Numbered from the stretch's first letter, positions 27,796 to 36,594 are shown. The stretch: 64,000 bases of DNA from Terriglobia bacterium (GCA_020072585.1 JAIQGL010000001.1:186001-250000); one strand, 5' to 3'. Made by a program: numbers and translations. Notes: a model not told the origin generated them from the sequence alone.

Positions 27796-28563
27796 TTATT
27801 TCGGGGCCATGCGGATCGCGCCGTCAAGCCGGATGGTCTCTCCGTTCAGCATGTTGTTTTCAATGATGTGCTGCACCAGCGCGGCGAACTCCGGGGGCTT
27901 GCCCAGTCTTTGCGGGAAAGGCACCTGCTGGCTGAGAGACTGTTGCGCCGCTTCCGGCAGTGCGCCCAGCAGAGGCGTGTGGAAGATTCCCGGAGCGATG
28001 GTGCAGACGCGGATTCCCGAACGCGCCAGCTCGCGGGCCAGAGGCAAGGTCATGCCGACGATCGCGCCTTTGGAAGCTGAGTATGCTACCTGGCCAATCT
28101 GCCCTTCGTAGGCCGCGACAGAAGCAGTTGTCACAATCACGCCGCGACCGCCGTCTTCATCCGGCTGGTTCGCAGTCATGGCATTCGCGCCGTGCCGGAT
28201 CGCGTCAAATGTCCCAATTAAGTTTACCTGGATCGTGCGGACAAATTTTCCGAGATCATGCATGCCGTTCTTGCCCAACAGCTTTTCGGCGATGCCGATG
28301 CCCGCGGTCGCAACCAGGATATGCAGGCCGCCGTGTGCCTTCACCGCCGTCTCAACGGCGGCAGCCACCTGGGTGTCATCGGTCACGTCTGTTTTCGCGA
28401 ACTTGACGTTGGCGCCCAGTTCCTGCGCCAGTTCGGCGCCGCCTTTTTCGTTGACGTCGGCAATCACGACCTTGGCGCCGCGAGCTGCCAGCATGCGGAC
28501 CGTTGCCGCGCCCAGACCTGATGCGCCTCCGGTAACCAGCGCGCTTTTACCCTGAATGTTCAT
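27796..28563 (-). CDS. short-chain dehydrogenase, 3-hydroxyacyl-CoA dehydrogenase type II-like
   Basis: 255 residues from the ATG at 28563, with AAGGGG upstream. SDR signatures: [18 protein letters not shown] (TGxxxGxG cofactor site), ATAGIG, and the catalytic set Ser ([11 protein letters not shown]) with YSASK (Tyr/Lys). [41 protein letters not shown] and the short length resemble HSD17B10-type NAD-dependent 3-hydroxyacyl-CoA dehydrogenases, which act on branched 2-methyl-3-hydroxyacyl-CoA esters. It is last of the minus-strand set with thiolase and the FadB/FadJ-like protein. Confidence 0.87.
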   Translation of the reverse strand: MNIQGKSALVTGGASGLGAATVRMLAARGAKVVIADVNEKGGAELAQELGANVKFAKTDVTDDTQVAAAVETAVKAHGGLHILVATAGIGIAEKLLGKNGMHDLGKFVRTIQVNLIGTFDAIRHGANAMTANQPDEDGGRGVIVTTASVAAYEGQIGQVAYSASKGAIVGMTLPLARELARSGIRVCTIAPGIFHTPLLGALPEAAQQSLSQQVPFPQRLGKPPEFAALVQHIIENNMLNGETIRLDGAIRMAPK

Positions 28564-28642
28564 CGATACCCCTTCATATTGATTCTGCTGAAACAATTTT
28601 TGTTGGTGAAATCGGCTCACCTCGGCGGCTGAACTGACAAGA

Positions 28643-29809
28643 CTAATTCACGCGCTCGATGATCGTGGCATTGGCCATGCCGCCGCCTTCGCACATGGTT
28701 TGCAGCCCGTAGCGACCGCCCGTGCGTTCCAGTTCATGGACCAGAGTCGTCAGCAACCGCGCTCCGCTGGCGCCCAGCGGATGTCCCAGAGCAATCGCGC
28801 CTCCATTGACGTTGACCTGTGCCAGATCAGCTTTTGTTTCGCGCTGCCAGGCCAGCACTACGCTGGCAAAAGCTTCATTGATCTCGACTCGGTCGATCTC
28901 TTCCAGTTTGAGTCCGGAACGCTCCAGGATTTTGCGGGTTGCCAGAATCGGCGCGCCCAGCATGAGCACCGGATCTTCAGCGGCGAGCGCAAACTCAACG
29001 AACCGAGCCATCGGCTTGTAGCCCAGCTTTTCCGCGACCGCGCGCTCCATGATCAGCACCGCGGCAGCGCCGTCAGTGATTTGCGACGAGTTCGCGGCGG
29101 TCACCACGCCATCGGCCTTGAAAACGGTTTTGAGCGTCGCCAGTTTTTCCAGAGTCGATCCGGCGCGGATGCCTTCGTCGCGTGCAACAGTCACGGAGCC
29201 TTGTTCGGTTTCAATCGGCAGCGGCAGGATCTCGCGACTGAACCAGCCTTGCTCCGTCGCGTGCGCGGCGCGGCGATGGCTCTCCAGGCTGTACTGGTCC
29301 AGGCATTCGCGGCTGAGTTTGTAACGCTCGGCCAGCATTTCGGCGCTGACGCCCTGGTTGAATTGGACATTGTTGTAGCGGCGCATCATCGCCGGGCCAA
29401 AGGGCTTGCCCGGGCCGTTGACGGCGGAAGCGCCCATGGGCACGCGCGTCATGCTCTCAACGCCGCAGCCAATAGCGATGTCATAGCTGCCGGCAATGAC
29501 GCCCTGCGCGGCAAAATGAATGGCCTGCTGGCTTGATCCGCATTGCCGGTCGATCGTGGTGCCTGGAACGGATTCAGGGAAGCCCGCGGCCAGCACGGCA
29601 TTGCGTCCGACGTTGGCCGTTTGCTCGCCGACTTGCATTACGCAGCCGGCAATTACATCATCGATCTTTGCCGGATCAAGCTTGGTGCGCGCTACCAGGC
29701 CTTTGAGCGCAAACCCGAGCAGATCGACCGGGTGCCAGCTTTTCAGCATGCCGTCACGCCGGCCCAGAGGCGTGCGTACAGCATCAACAATGACTGCTTC
29801 TCTCTTCAT
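28643..29809 (-). CDS. acetyl-CoA C-acyltransferase (thiolase)
   Basis: 388 residues from the ATG at 29809; an upstream extension of 37 codons is basic and low in conservation. [20 protein letters not shown] is the typical N-terminus. C90 in [16 protein letters not shown] is the nucleophile. EINEAFA and [20 protein letters not shown] supply the active-site His, and [11 protein letters not shown] the second Cys. It cleaves 3-ketoacyl-CoA to acetyl-CoA, the last beta-oxidation step. It lies 117 bp downstream of the multifunctional FadB/FadJ-like gene; a dispersed GC-rich repeat fills that gap. Confidence 0.92.
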   Translation of the reverse strand: MKREAVIVDAVRTPLGRRDGMLKSWHPVDLLGFALKGLVARTKLDPAKIDDVIAGCVMQVGEQTANVGRNAVLAAGFPESVPGTTIDRQCGSSQQAIHFAAQGVIAGSYDIAIGCGVESMTRVPMGASAVNGPGKPFGPAMMRRYNNVQFNQGVSAEMLAERYKLSRECLDQYSLESHRRAAHATEQGWFSREILPLPIETEQGSVTVARDEGIRAGSTLEKLATLKTVFKADGVVTAANSSQITDGAAAVLIMERAVAEKLGYKPMARFVEFALAAEDPVLMLGAPILATRKILERSGLKLEEIDRVEINEAFASVVLAWQRETKADLAQVNVNGGAIALGHPLGASGARLLTTLVHELERTGGRYGLQTMCEGGGMANATIIERVN

Positions 29810-29862
29810 TTTTGTCGCTTTCGCTCCCACCCGCTTTTGCAGCCTGGAGACTTTTAATTTTT

Positions 29863-29905
29863 CTGCCCTGTTGCAGGTGGCTCGGCGCGCGGTCGGCCTC
29901 GCCAC
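29863..29905 (+). repeat. single copy of the GCTCGGCGCG...TCGGCC dispersed repeat core
   Basis: CTGTTGCAGGTGGCTCGGCG then CGCGGTCGGCCTCGCC lines up over about 40 bp with the 3' halves of the tandem repeats at 17848-18057, and with the reverse complement of those at 42058-42307. It sits in the gap between the thiolase and FadB-like genes. Confidence 0.65.
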
Positions 29906-29926
29906 GGTTGCTGCGCTCAATCCCGT

Positions 29927-32053
29927 TTACGCCGCCGCGCTCGGTTCCTTGATGAAGCCGGCAAAACTCTTACCTTCTTCCGCCAGTCGCTTGAGCAGCG
30001 GCGCCGGCTCCCACAGCTCTCCGTGCTGCTTGTGGAACTCGGAGATGCGGTCGTAAACCTTTTTCAGGCCGACCGTGTCCGCGTACCACATCGGCCCGCC
30101 ACGGTGAGCGGGGAAGCCATAGCCGGTGAGATAGATAATATCGATATCGACCGCGCGCAGCGCGAAGCCCTCCGCCAGGATGCGCGCGCCTTCGTTCACC
30201 AGCGCGTAGATCAGGCGATCGACAATTTCTTCTTTCAAGATAGCGTGCTGCTTGACGCCGGCCTCAGCCGCCCACTTGCGGATGTTCTCTTCCACCACAG
30301 GATCGAGGATGGCGCGGCGGTTCTCGTCATACTTGTACCAGCCAGCGCCGGTTTTCTGGCCGTAACGCCCCATCTCGCAAAGACGGTCTTCAGCCAGCGG
30401 CTGTCGGACACCAGGTTTTTCAAGGTGCTTGAATTCTTTGCGGATGCGCCAGCCCACGTCTAAGCCAGCTAAATCGCCGACGGCGAGAGGACCCATCGCC
30501 ATTCCGAAATCATACATCGCTTTGTCTACAGCTTCGATTCCAGCGCCTTCTTCCACCAGAAACTGCGCTTCGCGTCGATAGGGGCCGAACATGCGGTTAC
30601 CGACAAAGCCGCGGCAGTTTCCCACCAGCACGCCGACCTTGCCCAGCTTCTTGGAAAGCTGCATGCACGTGGCGATGACCTCTTTGCTGGTGGCTTTGCC
30701 GCGCACGATCTCCAGCAGGCGCATCACGTTGGCCGGGCTGAAGAAGTGCGTGCCAATCACCGATCCCGGCCGTGAAGTTGCCGAGGCAATCTCATCAATG
30801 CTGAGCGTGGATGTGTTGCTGGCTAGGATGGCGCCTTTCTTGCAAATCTTGTCCAGGTCGCCGAAGACCTGCTTCTTCAGCGCCATGCCTTCAAAGACCG
30901 CTTCCACCACCATGTCCACCGATTCAAAGCCGTCATAGCTGAGCGTGGGTTTGATCAGCGCCATGCGCTCATCCATATACTGTTGGGTGAAGCGGCCCTT
31001 CTTCACTGAGTTGTCATAGTTCTTGCGGATGGTGTTCAGCCCGCGGTCCAGCGCAGCCTGGTCGGCTTCGCGCAGCAGCACCGGGATCCCGGCATTGGCA
31101 AACACCATGGCGATCCCGCCGCCCATGGTCCCTGCGCCGATCACCGCCGCGGAGTTCACCGGAATGATGGGCGTCTCCTTCGGGACGTCGGGGACCTTGG
31201 CCACTTCACGCTCGCCGAAAAAGACGTGGATCATCGCTTTCGACTGATCCGAGAACAGGCACTCGGTAAAGAGCTTGCGCTCGGCTTCCACGCCCTGGTC
31301 GAACGGCAGCTTCGTCGCGGCTTCCACCGCGTCGATCGCCGCCAGCGGGGCCATCAAACCGCGGGCTTTCTTGCGCGCGGCATCGCGCGCGGCGGCAAAG
31401 ATCGCGGCGTTTTGTTCCGGCGTTCCCAGCTTTTCATTGCGTTCGCGCGTCTTGCGCGCTGGCTTGCCGGCCACTTCGCGGGCAAAAGCAACGGCCCCTG
31501 TCAGAAGGTCGCCGTCAATCAGCTTATCGACGATGCCGAGCGACAAAGCTTCCTTGGCCTTGATGGGATTGCCGTCCGCGCACATCTCCACCGCTTTGGC
31601 CACGCCGGCGAGCCGCGGCAGACGCTGCGTTCCCGCCGCGCCCGGAATAATGCCAAGCTTCACCTCCGGCTGGCCGACCTGCGCCGTGGGCGCGGCCACG
31701 CGATAATGCCCTGCCATCGCCAACTCCAGCCCTCCGCCAAACGCCGTGCCGTGGATCGCCATCACCACCGGCTTGCTGCAATCTTCAATGCGCTTGAGCA
31801 GCGGCACAAACGCGATCCCGCGCTCGGTCTTGCCTGAGGTGATCTTGCCGAACTCTTTGATGTCCGCGCCGGCCACAAACGTCTTGCCCGCGCCCATCAG
31901 CACCGCCGCCTTCACCGTGGGGTCTTTATCAATCTGCTCGATGGCTTCTGAAATTCCTTCCGGCACGCCCGGGCTCAGCGCGTTCACCGGAGGATTGTTG
32001 ACCGTAATGATGGCAATGTCGTTGTCTTTTGTCAGCTGGACCAGATCGCTCAT
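29927..32053 (-). CDS. bifunctional enoyl-CoA hydratase / 3-hydroxyacyl-CoA dehydrogenase (FadB/FadJ-like)
   Basis: 708 residues. Residues 1-190 form a crotonase domain (AGADIKEFG; AIHGTAFGGGLELAMAGHYRVA; KLGIIPGAAGTQRLPRLAG). VIGAGTMGGGIAMVFANAGIPV near 304 is the NAD-binding start of the dehydrogenase, with SNTSTLSIDEIA, GTHFFSPANVMRLLEIV and CRGFVGNRMFGPY following; a second C-terminal 3HCDH domain ends near 690. It hydrates trans-2-enoyl-CoA and oxidises the L-3-hydroxyacyl-CoA. It is the first gene of the minus-strand set with thiolase and SDR. The ATG has an AGAGAG upstream. Confidence 0.92.
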   Translation of the reverse strand: MSDLVQLTKDNDIAIITVNNPPVNALSPGVPEGISEAIEQIDKDPTVKAAVLMGAGKTFVAGADIKEFGKITSGKTERGIAFVPLLKRIEDCSKPVVMAIHGTAFGGGLELAMAGHYRVAAPTAQVGQPEVKLGIIPGAAGTQRLPRLAGVAKAVEMCADGNPIKAKEALSLGIVDKLIDGDLLTGAVAFAREVAGKPARKTRERNEKLGTPEQNAAIFAAARDAARKKARGLMAPLAAIDAVEAATKLPFDQGVEAERKLFTECLFSDQSKAMIHVFFGEREVAKVPDVPKETPIIPVNSAAVIGAGTMGGGIAMVFANAGIPVLLREADQAALDRGLNTIRKNYDNSVKKGRFTQQYMDERMALIKPTLSYDGFESVDMVVEAVFEGMALKKQVFGDLDKICKKGAILASNTSTLSIDEIASATSRPGSVIGTHFFSPANVMRLLEIVRGKATSKEVIATCMQLSKKLGKVGVLVGNCRGFVGNRMFGPYRREAQFLVEEGAGIEAVDKAMYDFGMAMGPLAVGDLAGLDVGWRIRKEFKHLEKPGVRQPLAEDRLCEMGRYGQKTGAGWYKYDENRRAILDPVVEENIRKWAAEAGVKQHAILKEEIVDRLIYALVNEGARILAEGFALRAVDIDIIYLTGYGFPAHRGGPMWYADTVGLKKVYDRISEFHKQHGELWEPAPLLKRLAEEGKSFAGFIKEPSAAA

Positions 32054-32259
32054 TGGGTTCTCTCTTGGCTGTAATAACCGATTTTTTTTCTAATTCCGGC
32101 TCTCTTGTACCGATATGAACTTTGCGCCCGCGTGATTCAGAGGCGCTTTTCGAGCGGATGGAGACCGGCTAAAGTCTATTGAATGGCCATTCATTCCGTC
32201 AAACCTTAACATCACTTTATCTCGCCATAGCACAATTCGGTCTGATACAAAGAGGGCAT

Positions 32260-32694
32260 ATGCCCTCTCCTATGGTCCGCCCATCCGACGTTGCCACACT
32301 CGATGCCATTCTGCATGCCCTCTACGAAATTATTTCCGGAGCTGCTGGCCAGCCGCGGGACTGGGATCGATACCGCTCTCTTTTTCTACCAAGCGCACGC
32401 CTCATGCCGATCGTTTCCATCCCCGGTGAAAAAGCTGGAGTGCGTTTCCTGAGCGTCGAAGATTACATTCATCGTGTCGAGCCGATCTTCGCCATCGAAG
32501 ATTTCTGGGAGCGGGAATCGAGCCGCCAGACCGAAACCGTTGGCCATTTCGCGCATGTACTTAGCTTCTATGAATCTCTCCGCAGTCCGGACGGATTACC
32601 GTTCGAACGCGGCGCGAACAGTATCCAATTGCTCAATGACGGTTTTCGTTGGTGGGTCGTCAGCATAATGTGGAATACCTCCCGCACGGAGTAG
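32260..32694 (+). CDS. NTF2/SnoaL-like fold hypothetical protein
   Basis: About 144 residues from the ATG at 32260 (AGAGGG just upstream; 32272 is an alternative, and the longer frame from 32179 begins without a ribosome-binding site). LDAILHALYEIISGAAGQPRDWDRYRSLFLPSARLMPI ... FWERESSRQTETVGHFAHVLSFYESL ... GANSIQLLNDGFRWWVVSIMW matches the helix-then-curved-sheet pattern of SnoaL-like proteins. These are ligand-binding or small isomerase/hydratase scaffolds; no specific activity is evident. It is divergent from the FadB-like gene and may be monocistronic. Confidence 0.7.
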   Translation: MPSPMVRPSDVATLDAILHALYEIISGAAGQPRDWDRYRSLFLPSARLMPIVSIPGEKAGVRFLSVEDYIHRVEPIFAIEDFWERESSRQTETVGHFAHVLSFYESLRSPDGLPFERGANSIQLLNDGFRWWVVSIMWNTSRTE

Positions 32695-32913
32695 GGTACT
32701 TGAGGCCCGGATTCCATACCCTCTACCCGCGCTATATCCTTGCGGCTCAGTGTCGATCCGCGTTGGTCTGAGTTAAGTTGTTCTTCTTCTCCGCTCGCCG
32801 CGTCTGCCTCCGGCGCGGGATGGAGCGGCCTTTCCCAATCAGCGTTCCTCTGCGTAAATCTGCGGCTAAATCTTCTCCTCCGCTTCCTCCGTTCCTCTGC
32901 GTTTCAAAGGTTT

Positions 32914-33753
32914 TTATTTTTCAATTGCGGCGATTGTGGCAATCCCGGCGCTGTTGGCAATCTTTCTCAACTCCAGCACCTCCAGCGGACACTCCGGCCA
33001 GTTATGCTCCCAGCAAATAATCATGTCGCATCCGTTCACGTCGTGTCCGTGTTTCAAAAAATTGCGGCTTTCGAATTCAAATTCAATGCGTACTCGCTGC
33101 CACCGGCCCGGCTTCACCTGCCGTAGCGCTTCGCAATCCGGAAACTCCGGCTGCAACAGCGTCACCACATAGCCAAGCTCCATCGCCTTCGCTCCAAACA
33201 GGTACACCACGCCCAGCTCGTTGGTCGGCGCATGCGCCAGCGGGCATAGATGCATCGGCGTCCCATACACCGGACGGTTCGTAAACACGTCCCACCGGGC
33301 GGCCTCGCATCCCGGCCACAAACTGGCCGTGGCCGGCCAGCTTAGCTCTTTTTCTGCCCTGGCCATGGCCACCACGTCCGGCCACTGTTTCTCCAGGCCG
33401 TGCTCGCGGGCGTACTTCAACATCATGTGTGGGACCCGTTTCCAGCTCCCGCATCTGGCTTGCAGCGGCTTTGTGCTGTGAATCCCTTTTTCTTCATAGT
33501 CCACGGCGCTGGGTATCTTTTTCAGCTCTCGCGCTACTTTGGCCCAGTCGTCAAACAGGGTTTCCATCGGAATCCGGAATTTCCTTCCTGTCTCCATGCC
33601 GCAGGCAATCAGCGCGTTGGTATAAGTGTCAAACTCGTTGCGCACCGCTCTGCGTCCCACCGGCGTCATCGATTTCAATTCCGTCAGCGTCGGCACGCGT
33701 CCCAGCGTCTCCGCCAGCCCCCGGATCGTCGTCAGTATCTCTTCTTTGGTCAT
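32914..33753 (-). CDS. homing-endonuclease-associated-repeat protein with nuclease-like C-terminal domain
   Basis: 279 residues from the ATG at 33753, with GGAG upstream. Two HEAR-type repeats: MTKEEILTTIRGLAETLGRVPTLTELKSMTPVGRRAVRNEF... and METLFDDWAKVARELKKIPSAVDYEEKGIHSTKPLQARCGSWKRVPHMMLKYA. The C-terminal 100 residues (GVVYLFGAKAMELGYVV...QPEFPDCEA...RVRIEFEFESRNFLKHGHD...CDMIICWEHNW) have a D...ExE pattern like PD-(D/E)xK nucleases. This suggests a DNA-binding plus nuclease protein. Known relatives are annotated only by the repeat, so activity is inference. Its last 15 codons are made of an intergenic repeat (see findings). Confidence 0.72.
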   Translation of the reverse strand: MTKEEILTTIRGLAETLGRVPTLTELKSMTPVGRRAVRNEFDTYTNALIACGMETGRKFRIPMETLFDDWAKVARELKKIPSAVDYEEKGIHSTKPLQARCGSWKRVPHMMLKYAREHGLEKQWPDVVAMARAEKELSWPATASLWPGCEAARWDVFTNRPVYGTPMHLCPLAHAPTNELGVVYLFGAKAMELGYVVTLLQPEFPDCEALRQVKPGRWQRVRIEFEFESRNFLKHGHDVNGCDMIICWEHNWPECPLEVLELRKIANSAGIATIAAIEK

Positions 33754-34192
33754 CTTCGTTCTCCAGTAGAAAACTCGTGTGTGGCACAGAGCCCCGCCCT
33801 GAGCCTGCCGAATGGGCACTCCTGCCTGTGAGTCTTGGACATTGAGATTTTGGATTTTTTAGGGGTTCTTCGATCAGAGCCAAATACCCGGTACCACCTA
33901 CCTGCTGCCCCCCCGACGAGGCTTTCCCCGCGTTGGCTAAAGGCTAAGTGCTAATGGCTAAGTGCTCTGATCGCTGCTGATGAATGCTAGTCTGACTAGC
34001 CGTGCCATCTCGGAGCATTACGAGTTGCCCCTCACAACAGCACCTGGTTGCTGGCCTTTTTGGGTCTCCCTGCCTCCACCTGTCTGGGATCCCCGGTCGC
34101 TAACAGCCGTGTTTTCAATAGGCTGCCAACGATGGTTCGACGGCGCCGCTCCCGGCGAGAACCAAAGCGTATGTTAATCGAAAGGCGAATAA
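33754..34192. other. intergenic region without recognisable gene
   Basis: About 440 bp. It contains a short run of GGCTAAAGGCTAAGTGCTAA and GGCTAAGTGC units (about 33934-33972) and no open frame with a convincing start or domain. AAAGGCG at 34181-34187 is the ribosome-binding site of the next gene. Confidence 0.5.
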
Positions 34193-35200
34193 ATGTCAAT
34201 AGAGGAAACAGCTTTTTTGATAGAGCAGCCCGTTCGTTCGCTAGGTGGGCCTGTATTTGACGGGTGTGAGAAACTCAATTGTAGACCTATGCCGCAAGAG
34301 CTGAAACCACACAAAGTCACAAAGCCAATCCAGTTGCTCGCTGCCTGGTTACTTGGGCTTGTTCTGATCGATGGAACATTTCTGGGGGCCGCGAAGGCGT
34401 TATCGACACCAGCTTGGTTACCGGTCATTCTAGTGATCGCAGCAATCTGTAACGTGCCACTTTTTTTGGTCTGTATCTTCCTTCTCCAAACGCGCTTTAG
34501 ACCACAAATGCAGGAGGACGTCTTTTACTCTCGATATCTGCGAATACAGCAGGAAACTGGGAAAGTCCGTTTTTCAGGCAACGAGATTGCGGAGCTTCGA
34601 GAAGCGACGGCGGCCTCTCATGACCGGCTCTCGGAGGGTCTCACGAAATTAGACGGCAGCATTGTCGAACTCCGAAGCAAACTCTCCGGGTTGCAAAGTG
34701 GCCGCGACCGAGAAGTTGTTGAAGGCGCCTTGGTCCACTCCGAGCAAGTTCTGAACGAAGTACGGCGTGGTGTGCAGTGGGCGGGACACAGGGTGCAAGT
34801 CAACGATCTTCTGCAAGAATATGGCGAAATCAGAAGAACGCTTACGGAATCACAGATCAAAATCACTGGGACATTCGGTTCAACTTCTGATAATCCCATG
34901 CGGCCCGCTTATCCGGTCATCAGCTTCGGTTTTGGCATCGGAGGAGCAGCGATACTTCAGATTTGTCAACTGCTAAGGAACTCTGCAGATTGGTACATCA
35001 ATATAGCAGAGCAAGAAATCAGTTTTGGACTTGTATATATCGGCGCATACGGTTACGGTGGCGAACCTCTTGCTCGACTTGATGATGATCTTCTTAAGCG
35101 TATGAGCGGGCCTGGTTTCGCGTGGAGTGACTTGAAAGAATGGATCGACCAACATCCGGTTTACTTAGATGCCGATTATCCTAGGGACCCACCAGAGTAG
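34193..35200 (+). CDS. two-TM coiled-coil protein of unknown function
   Basis: 335 residues, ATG at 34193 with AAAGGCG upstream. Two hydrophobic helices (about 47-69 and 74-99: LLAAWLLGLVLIDGTFLGAAK; WLPVILVIAAICNVPLFLVCIFLL) are followed by TRFRPQMQED. A predicted coiled coil spans about 125-210 (LREATAASHDRLSEGLTKLDGSIVELRSKLSGLQ). The soluble C-terminus (about 220-330) has PVISFGFGIGGAAILQICQLL, LVYIGAYGYGG and FAWSDLKEWIDQHPV. I do not recognise the family. A membrane anchor, coiled coil and compact C-domain would suit a sensor or a membrane effector. Base composition is AT-richer than its neighbours, which suggests transfer. Confidence 0.6.
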   Translation: MSIEETAFLIEQPVRSLGGPVFDGCEKLNCRPMPQELKPHKVTKPIQLLAAWLLGLVLIDGTFLGAAKALSTPAWLPVILVIAAICNVPLFLVCIFLLQTRFRPQMQEDVFYSRYLRIQQETGKVRFSGNEIAELREATAASHDRLSEGLTKLDGSIVELRSKLSGLQSGRDREVVEGALVHSEQVLNEVRRGVQWAGHRVQVNDLLQEYGEIRRTLTESQIKITGTFGSTSDNPMRPAYPVISFGFGIGGAAILQICQLLRNSADWYINIAEQEISFGLVYIGAYGYGGEPLARLDDDLLKRMSGPGFAWSDLKEWIDQHPVYLDADYPRDPPE

Positions 35201-35353
35201 AACAGCATCAGCCTTCATGGTATTCAAATAGAAAGCTAATGTTGAAGCCGTGGTACAGGTCTATTGGGATTAGTGCCGGGTGGATAAGGGCTCCTTCCTC
35301 TCGCCGAACGCAGTCGCGCAACGCAGCGAAGCGACAAAAAAGCAAAATAATTC

Positions 35354-35382
35354 TTGACAACCCTCAATCAATCGGCTATATG
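35354..35382 (+). promoter_or_regulatory. near-consensus sigma-70 promoter of the HTH gene
   Basis: TTGACA at 35354-35359 and TATATG at 35377-35382, separated by exactly 17 bp. The predicted transcription start (about 35389) falls at the first possible start codons (ATG at 35387 or 35393), so the mRNA may be leaderless. This also rules out a translation start inside the -35 box. Confidence 0.65.
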
Positions 35383-35386
35383 TTAT

Positions 35387-35668
35387 ATGCAAATGAAACA
35401 ATACTCCACGCGCGAAGCTGCCGAGAAACTTGGGCTGCATCTGGTCACAATCCAGACGTACATCGCTGAGGGCAAAATTCCCGCCCCTCCGCTGCTTAAG
35501 GTCGGGAAAGGCAAGCTCCGCATCTGGACGGACGAGGACATTGAAAACGTCCGCAAGATCCTGCCCACCATCGCCAACGGCAGGAAAACCCGTTACTCCA
35601 AACTCCGTGAAAAACAAAAGGCACAGGCTCAATCGCCCGTGCCTCGCAAACCAAAAAAGGAAAAATAA
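35387..35668 (+). CDS. small helix-turn-helix (MerR/excisionase-like) DNA-binding protein
   Basis: About 93 residues. Residues YSTREAAEKLGLHLVTIQTYIAEGKIPAPPLLKVGKGKLRIWTDEDIENVRKIL form the winged-helix of MerR/AlpA-excisionase type: first helix, turn, recognition helix, then a wing with R-IW-DEDI. The Lys/Pro-rich tail (KPKKEK) probably contacts DNA non-specifically. The start is set by the promoter: ATG 35387 or 35393 lies at the predicted transcription start, and no Shine-Dalgarno is present. Such proteins often control phage or mobile-element genes. It lies downstream of the two-TM protein and upstream of another small gene. Confidence 0.72.
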   Translation: MQMKQYSTREAAEKLGLHLVTIQTYIAEGKIPAPPLLKVGKGKLRIWTDEDIENVRKILPTIANGRKTRYSKLREKQKAQAQSPVPRKPKKEK

Positions 35669-35792
35669 ACCTCAACCATTTGGCTAATTGCTATTTGCCA
35701 ATTGCTAAAAGCTAAACCTAACGGGCAACGCCCGGTGCTTTCGACACCGAACGCGCCCTAACCACAAACCACCTTCCAAAGAAAGGCGACCC

Positions 35793-36050
35793 ATGGCTGA
35801 CACTGATTCTAACAGCGCACAAAAACCACTCGTCTACGATCTCCTCCACCGTTTAAACGCATCTTTCGCTCGCGTCCGCCGCAATATGGCCGCATTGGAG
35901 CAAGTCGGCATCTTCGACCCGCTCATGATGCAGGTCCTGAACCGCCAACATGAGACGCTTCGGGCCGGCGCGAATTATCATCTGCTCGGGACCATGCGCG
36001 GCATCGAAGAACGCGACCGGGAAAAATTCTCTCAGTTACCAAATGAGTGA
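35793..36050 (+). CDS. small helical hypothetical protein
   Basis: 85 residues, ATG with AAAGGCG upstream. Almost wholly helical and charged: KPLVYDLLHRLNASFARVRRNMAALEQVGIFDPLMMQVLNRQHETLRAGANYHLLGTM. No signal peptide, no TM segment, no known motif. A strong terminator follows at 36069, so it ends a transcription unit that may begin at the HTH promoter (35354). Function unknown. Confidence 0.6.
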   Translation: MADTDSNSAQKPLVYDLLHRLNASFARVRRNMAALEQVGIFDPLMMQVLNRQHETLRAGANYHLLGTMRGIEERDREKFSQLPNE

Positions 36051-36068
36051 AACCCAAACTCATAACAG

Positions 36069-36092
36069 ACCCGCCGGAAAGGCGGGTTTTTT
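36069..36092 (+). terminator. Rho-independent terminator
   Basis: ACCCGCC / GGCGGGT, 7-bp stem with a 5-base loop (GGAAA), followed by six T residues. Located 19 bp after the stop of the 85-residue gene. Confidence 0.9.
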
Positions 36093-36162
36093 ATTGCTGT
36101 GTTGGCGTACAATCCGGGGCGAACGCATGAAGACCTGTCTGCCGTGATCGAGAGGAACCTAT

Positions 36163-36561
36163 TTGTCGGTGCTTTCATACTTCCGGACACCCTTTCCTTC
36201 CACCCAGGGCTTCTCTGCCTATCGGATGCCGGGCATCGCTGTGCACGGGCCGCTGATCCTGGCATTTACGTTTGTGGGCTTTGTCTTATGCTGGCCGCAC
36301 GCCGTCCTTCGGCCCTTGACGATTATCTGGGTGCTCGCCGGCTTGTATCTCGGCCGCGACATCGCGGTACTTTGCCATTACAACGGACTGCTGACGCTGG
36401 TTTGCTGGGGCGCATCTGCGCTCGTTTTTATCAAACCGGCTCCCATCGCGAGATTCGGGGCCTCGCACATCGTAATTCCAGCCCTGCTCTCGGCTGCGCT
36501 TGGAACGGTCCTTTTCCTGGTCGCGTTCGCCATGGCCAGAGAGAAGAGCTCGACTCTCTGA
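36163..36561 (+). CDS. small multi-TM membrane protein of unknown function
   Basis: 132 residues with a TTG start, supported by AGAGGA six bases upstream. Four hydrophobic segments (about 28-45, 50-67, 72-92, 100-124): GPLILAFTFVGFVLCW, LTIIWVLAGLYLG, GLLTLVCWGASALVFI, IVIPALLSAALGTVLFLVAFAMA. A longer alternative frame from 36099 gives a protein without such organisation and crosses the terminator. No functional motif. The stop codon abuts a strong terminator hairpin. Confidence 0.6.
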   Translation: MSVLSYFRTPFPSTQGFSAYRMPGIAVHGPLILAFTFVGFVLCWPHAVLRPLTIIWVLAGLYLGRDIAVLCHYNGLLTLVCWGASALVFIKPAPIARFGASHIVIPALLSAALGTVLFLVAFAMAREKSSTL

Positions 36562-36594
36562 CACCCGGCCCTTTAGGGCCGGGTGTCCTCTTTT
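36561..36594 (+). terminator. Rho-independent terminator
   Basis: A perfect 11-bp stem, ACACCCGGCCC / GGGCCGGGTGT, with loop TTTA, followed by CCTCTTTT. It begins at the stop codon of the small membrane protein. Confidence 0.85.
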
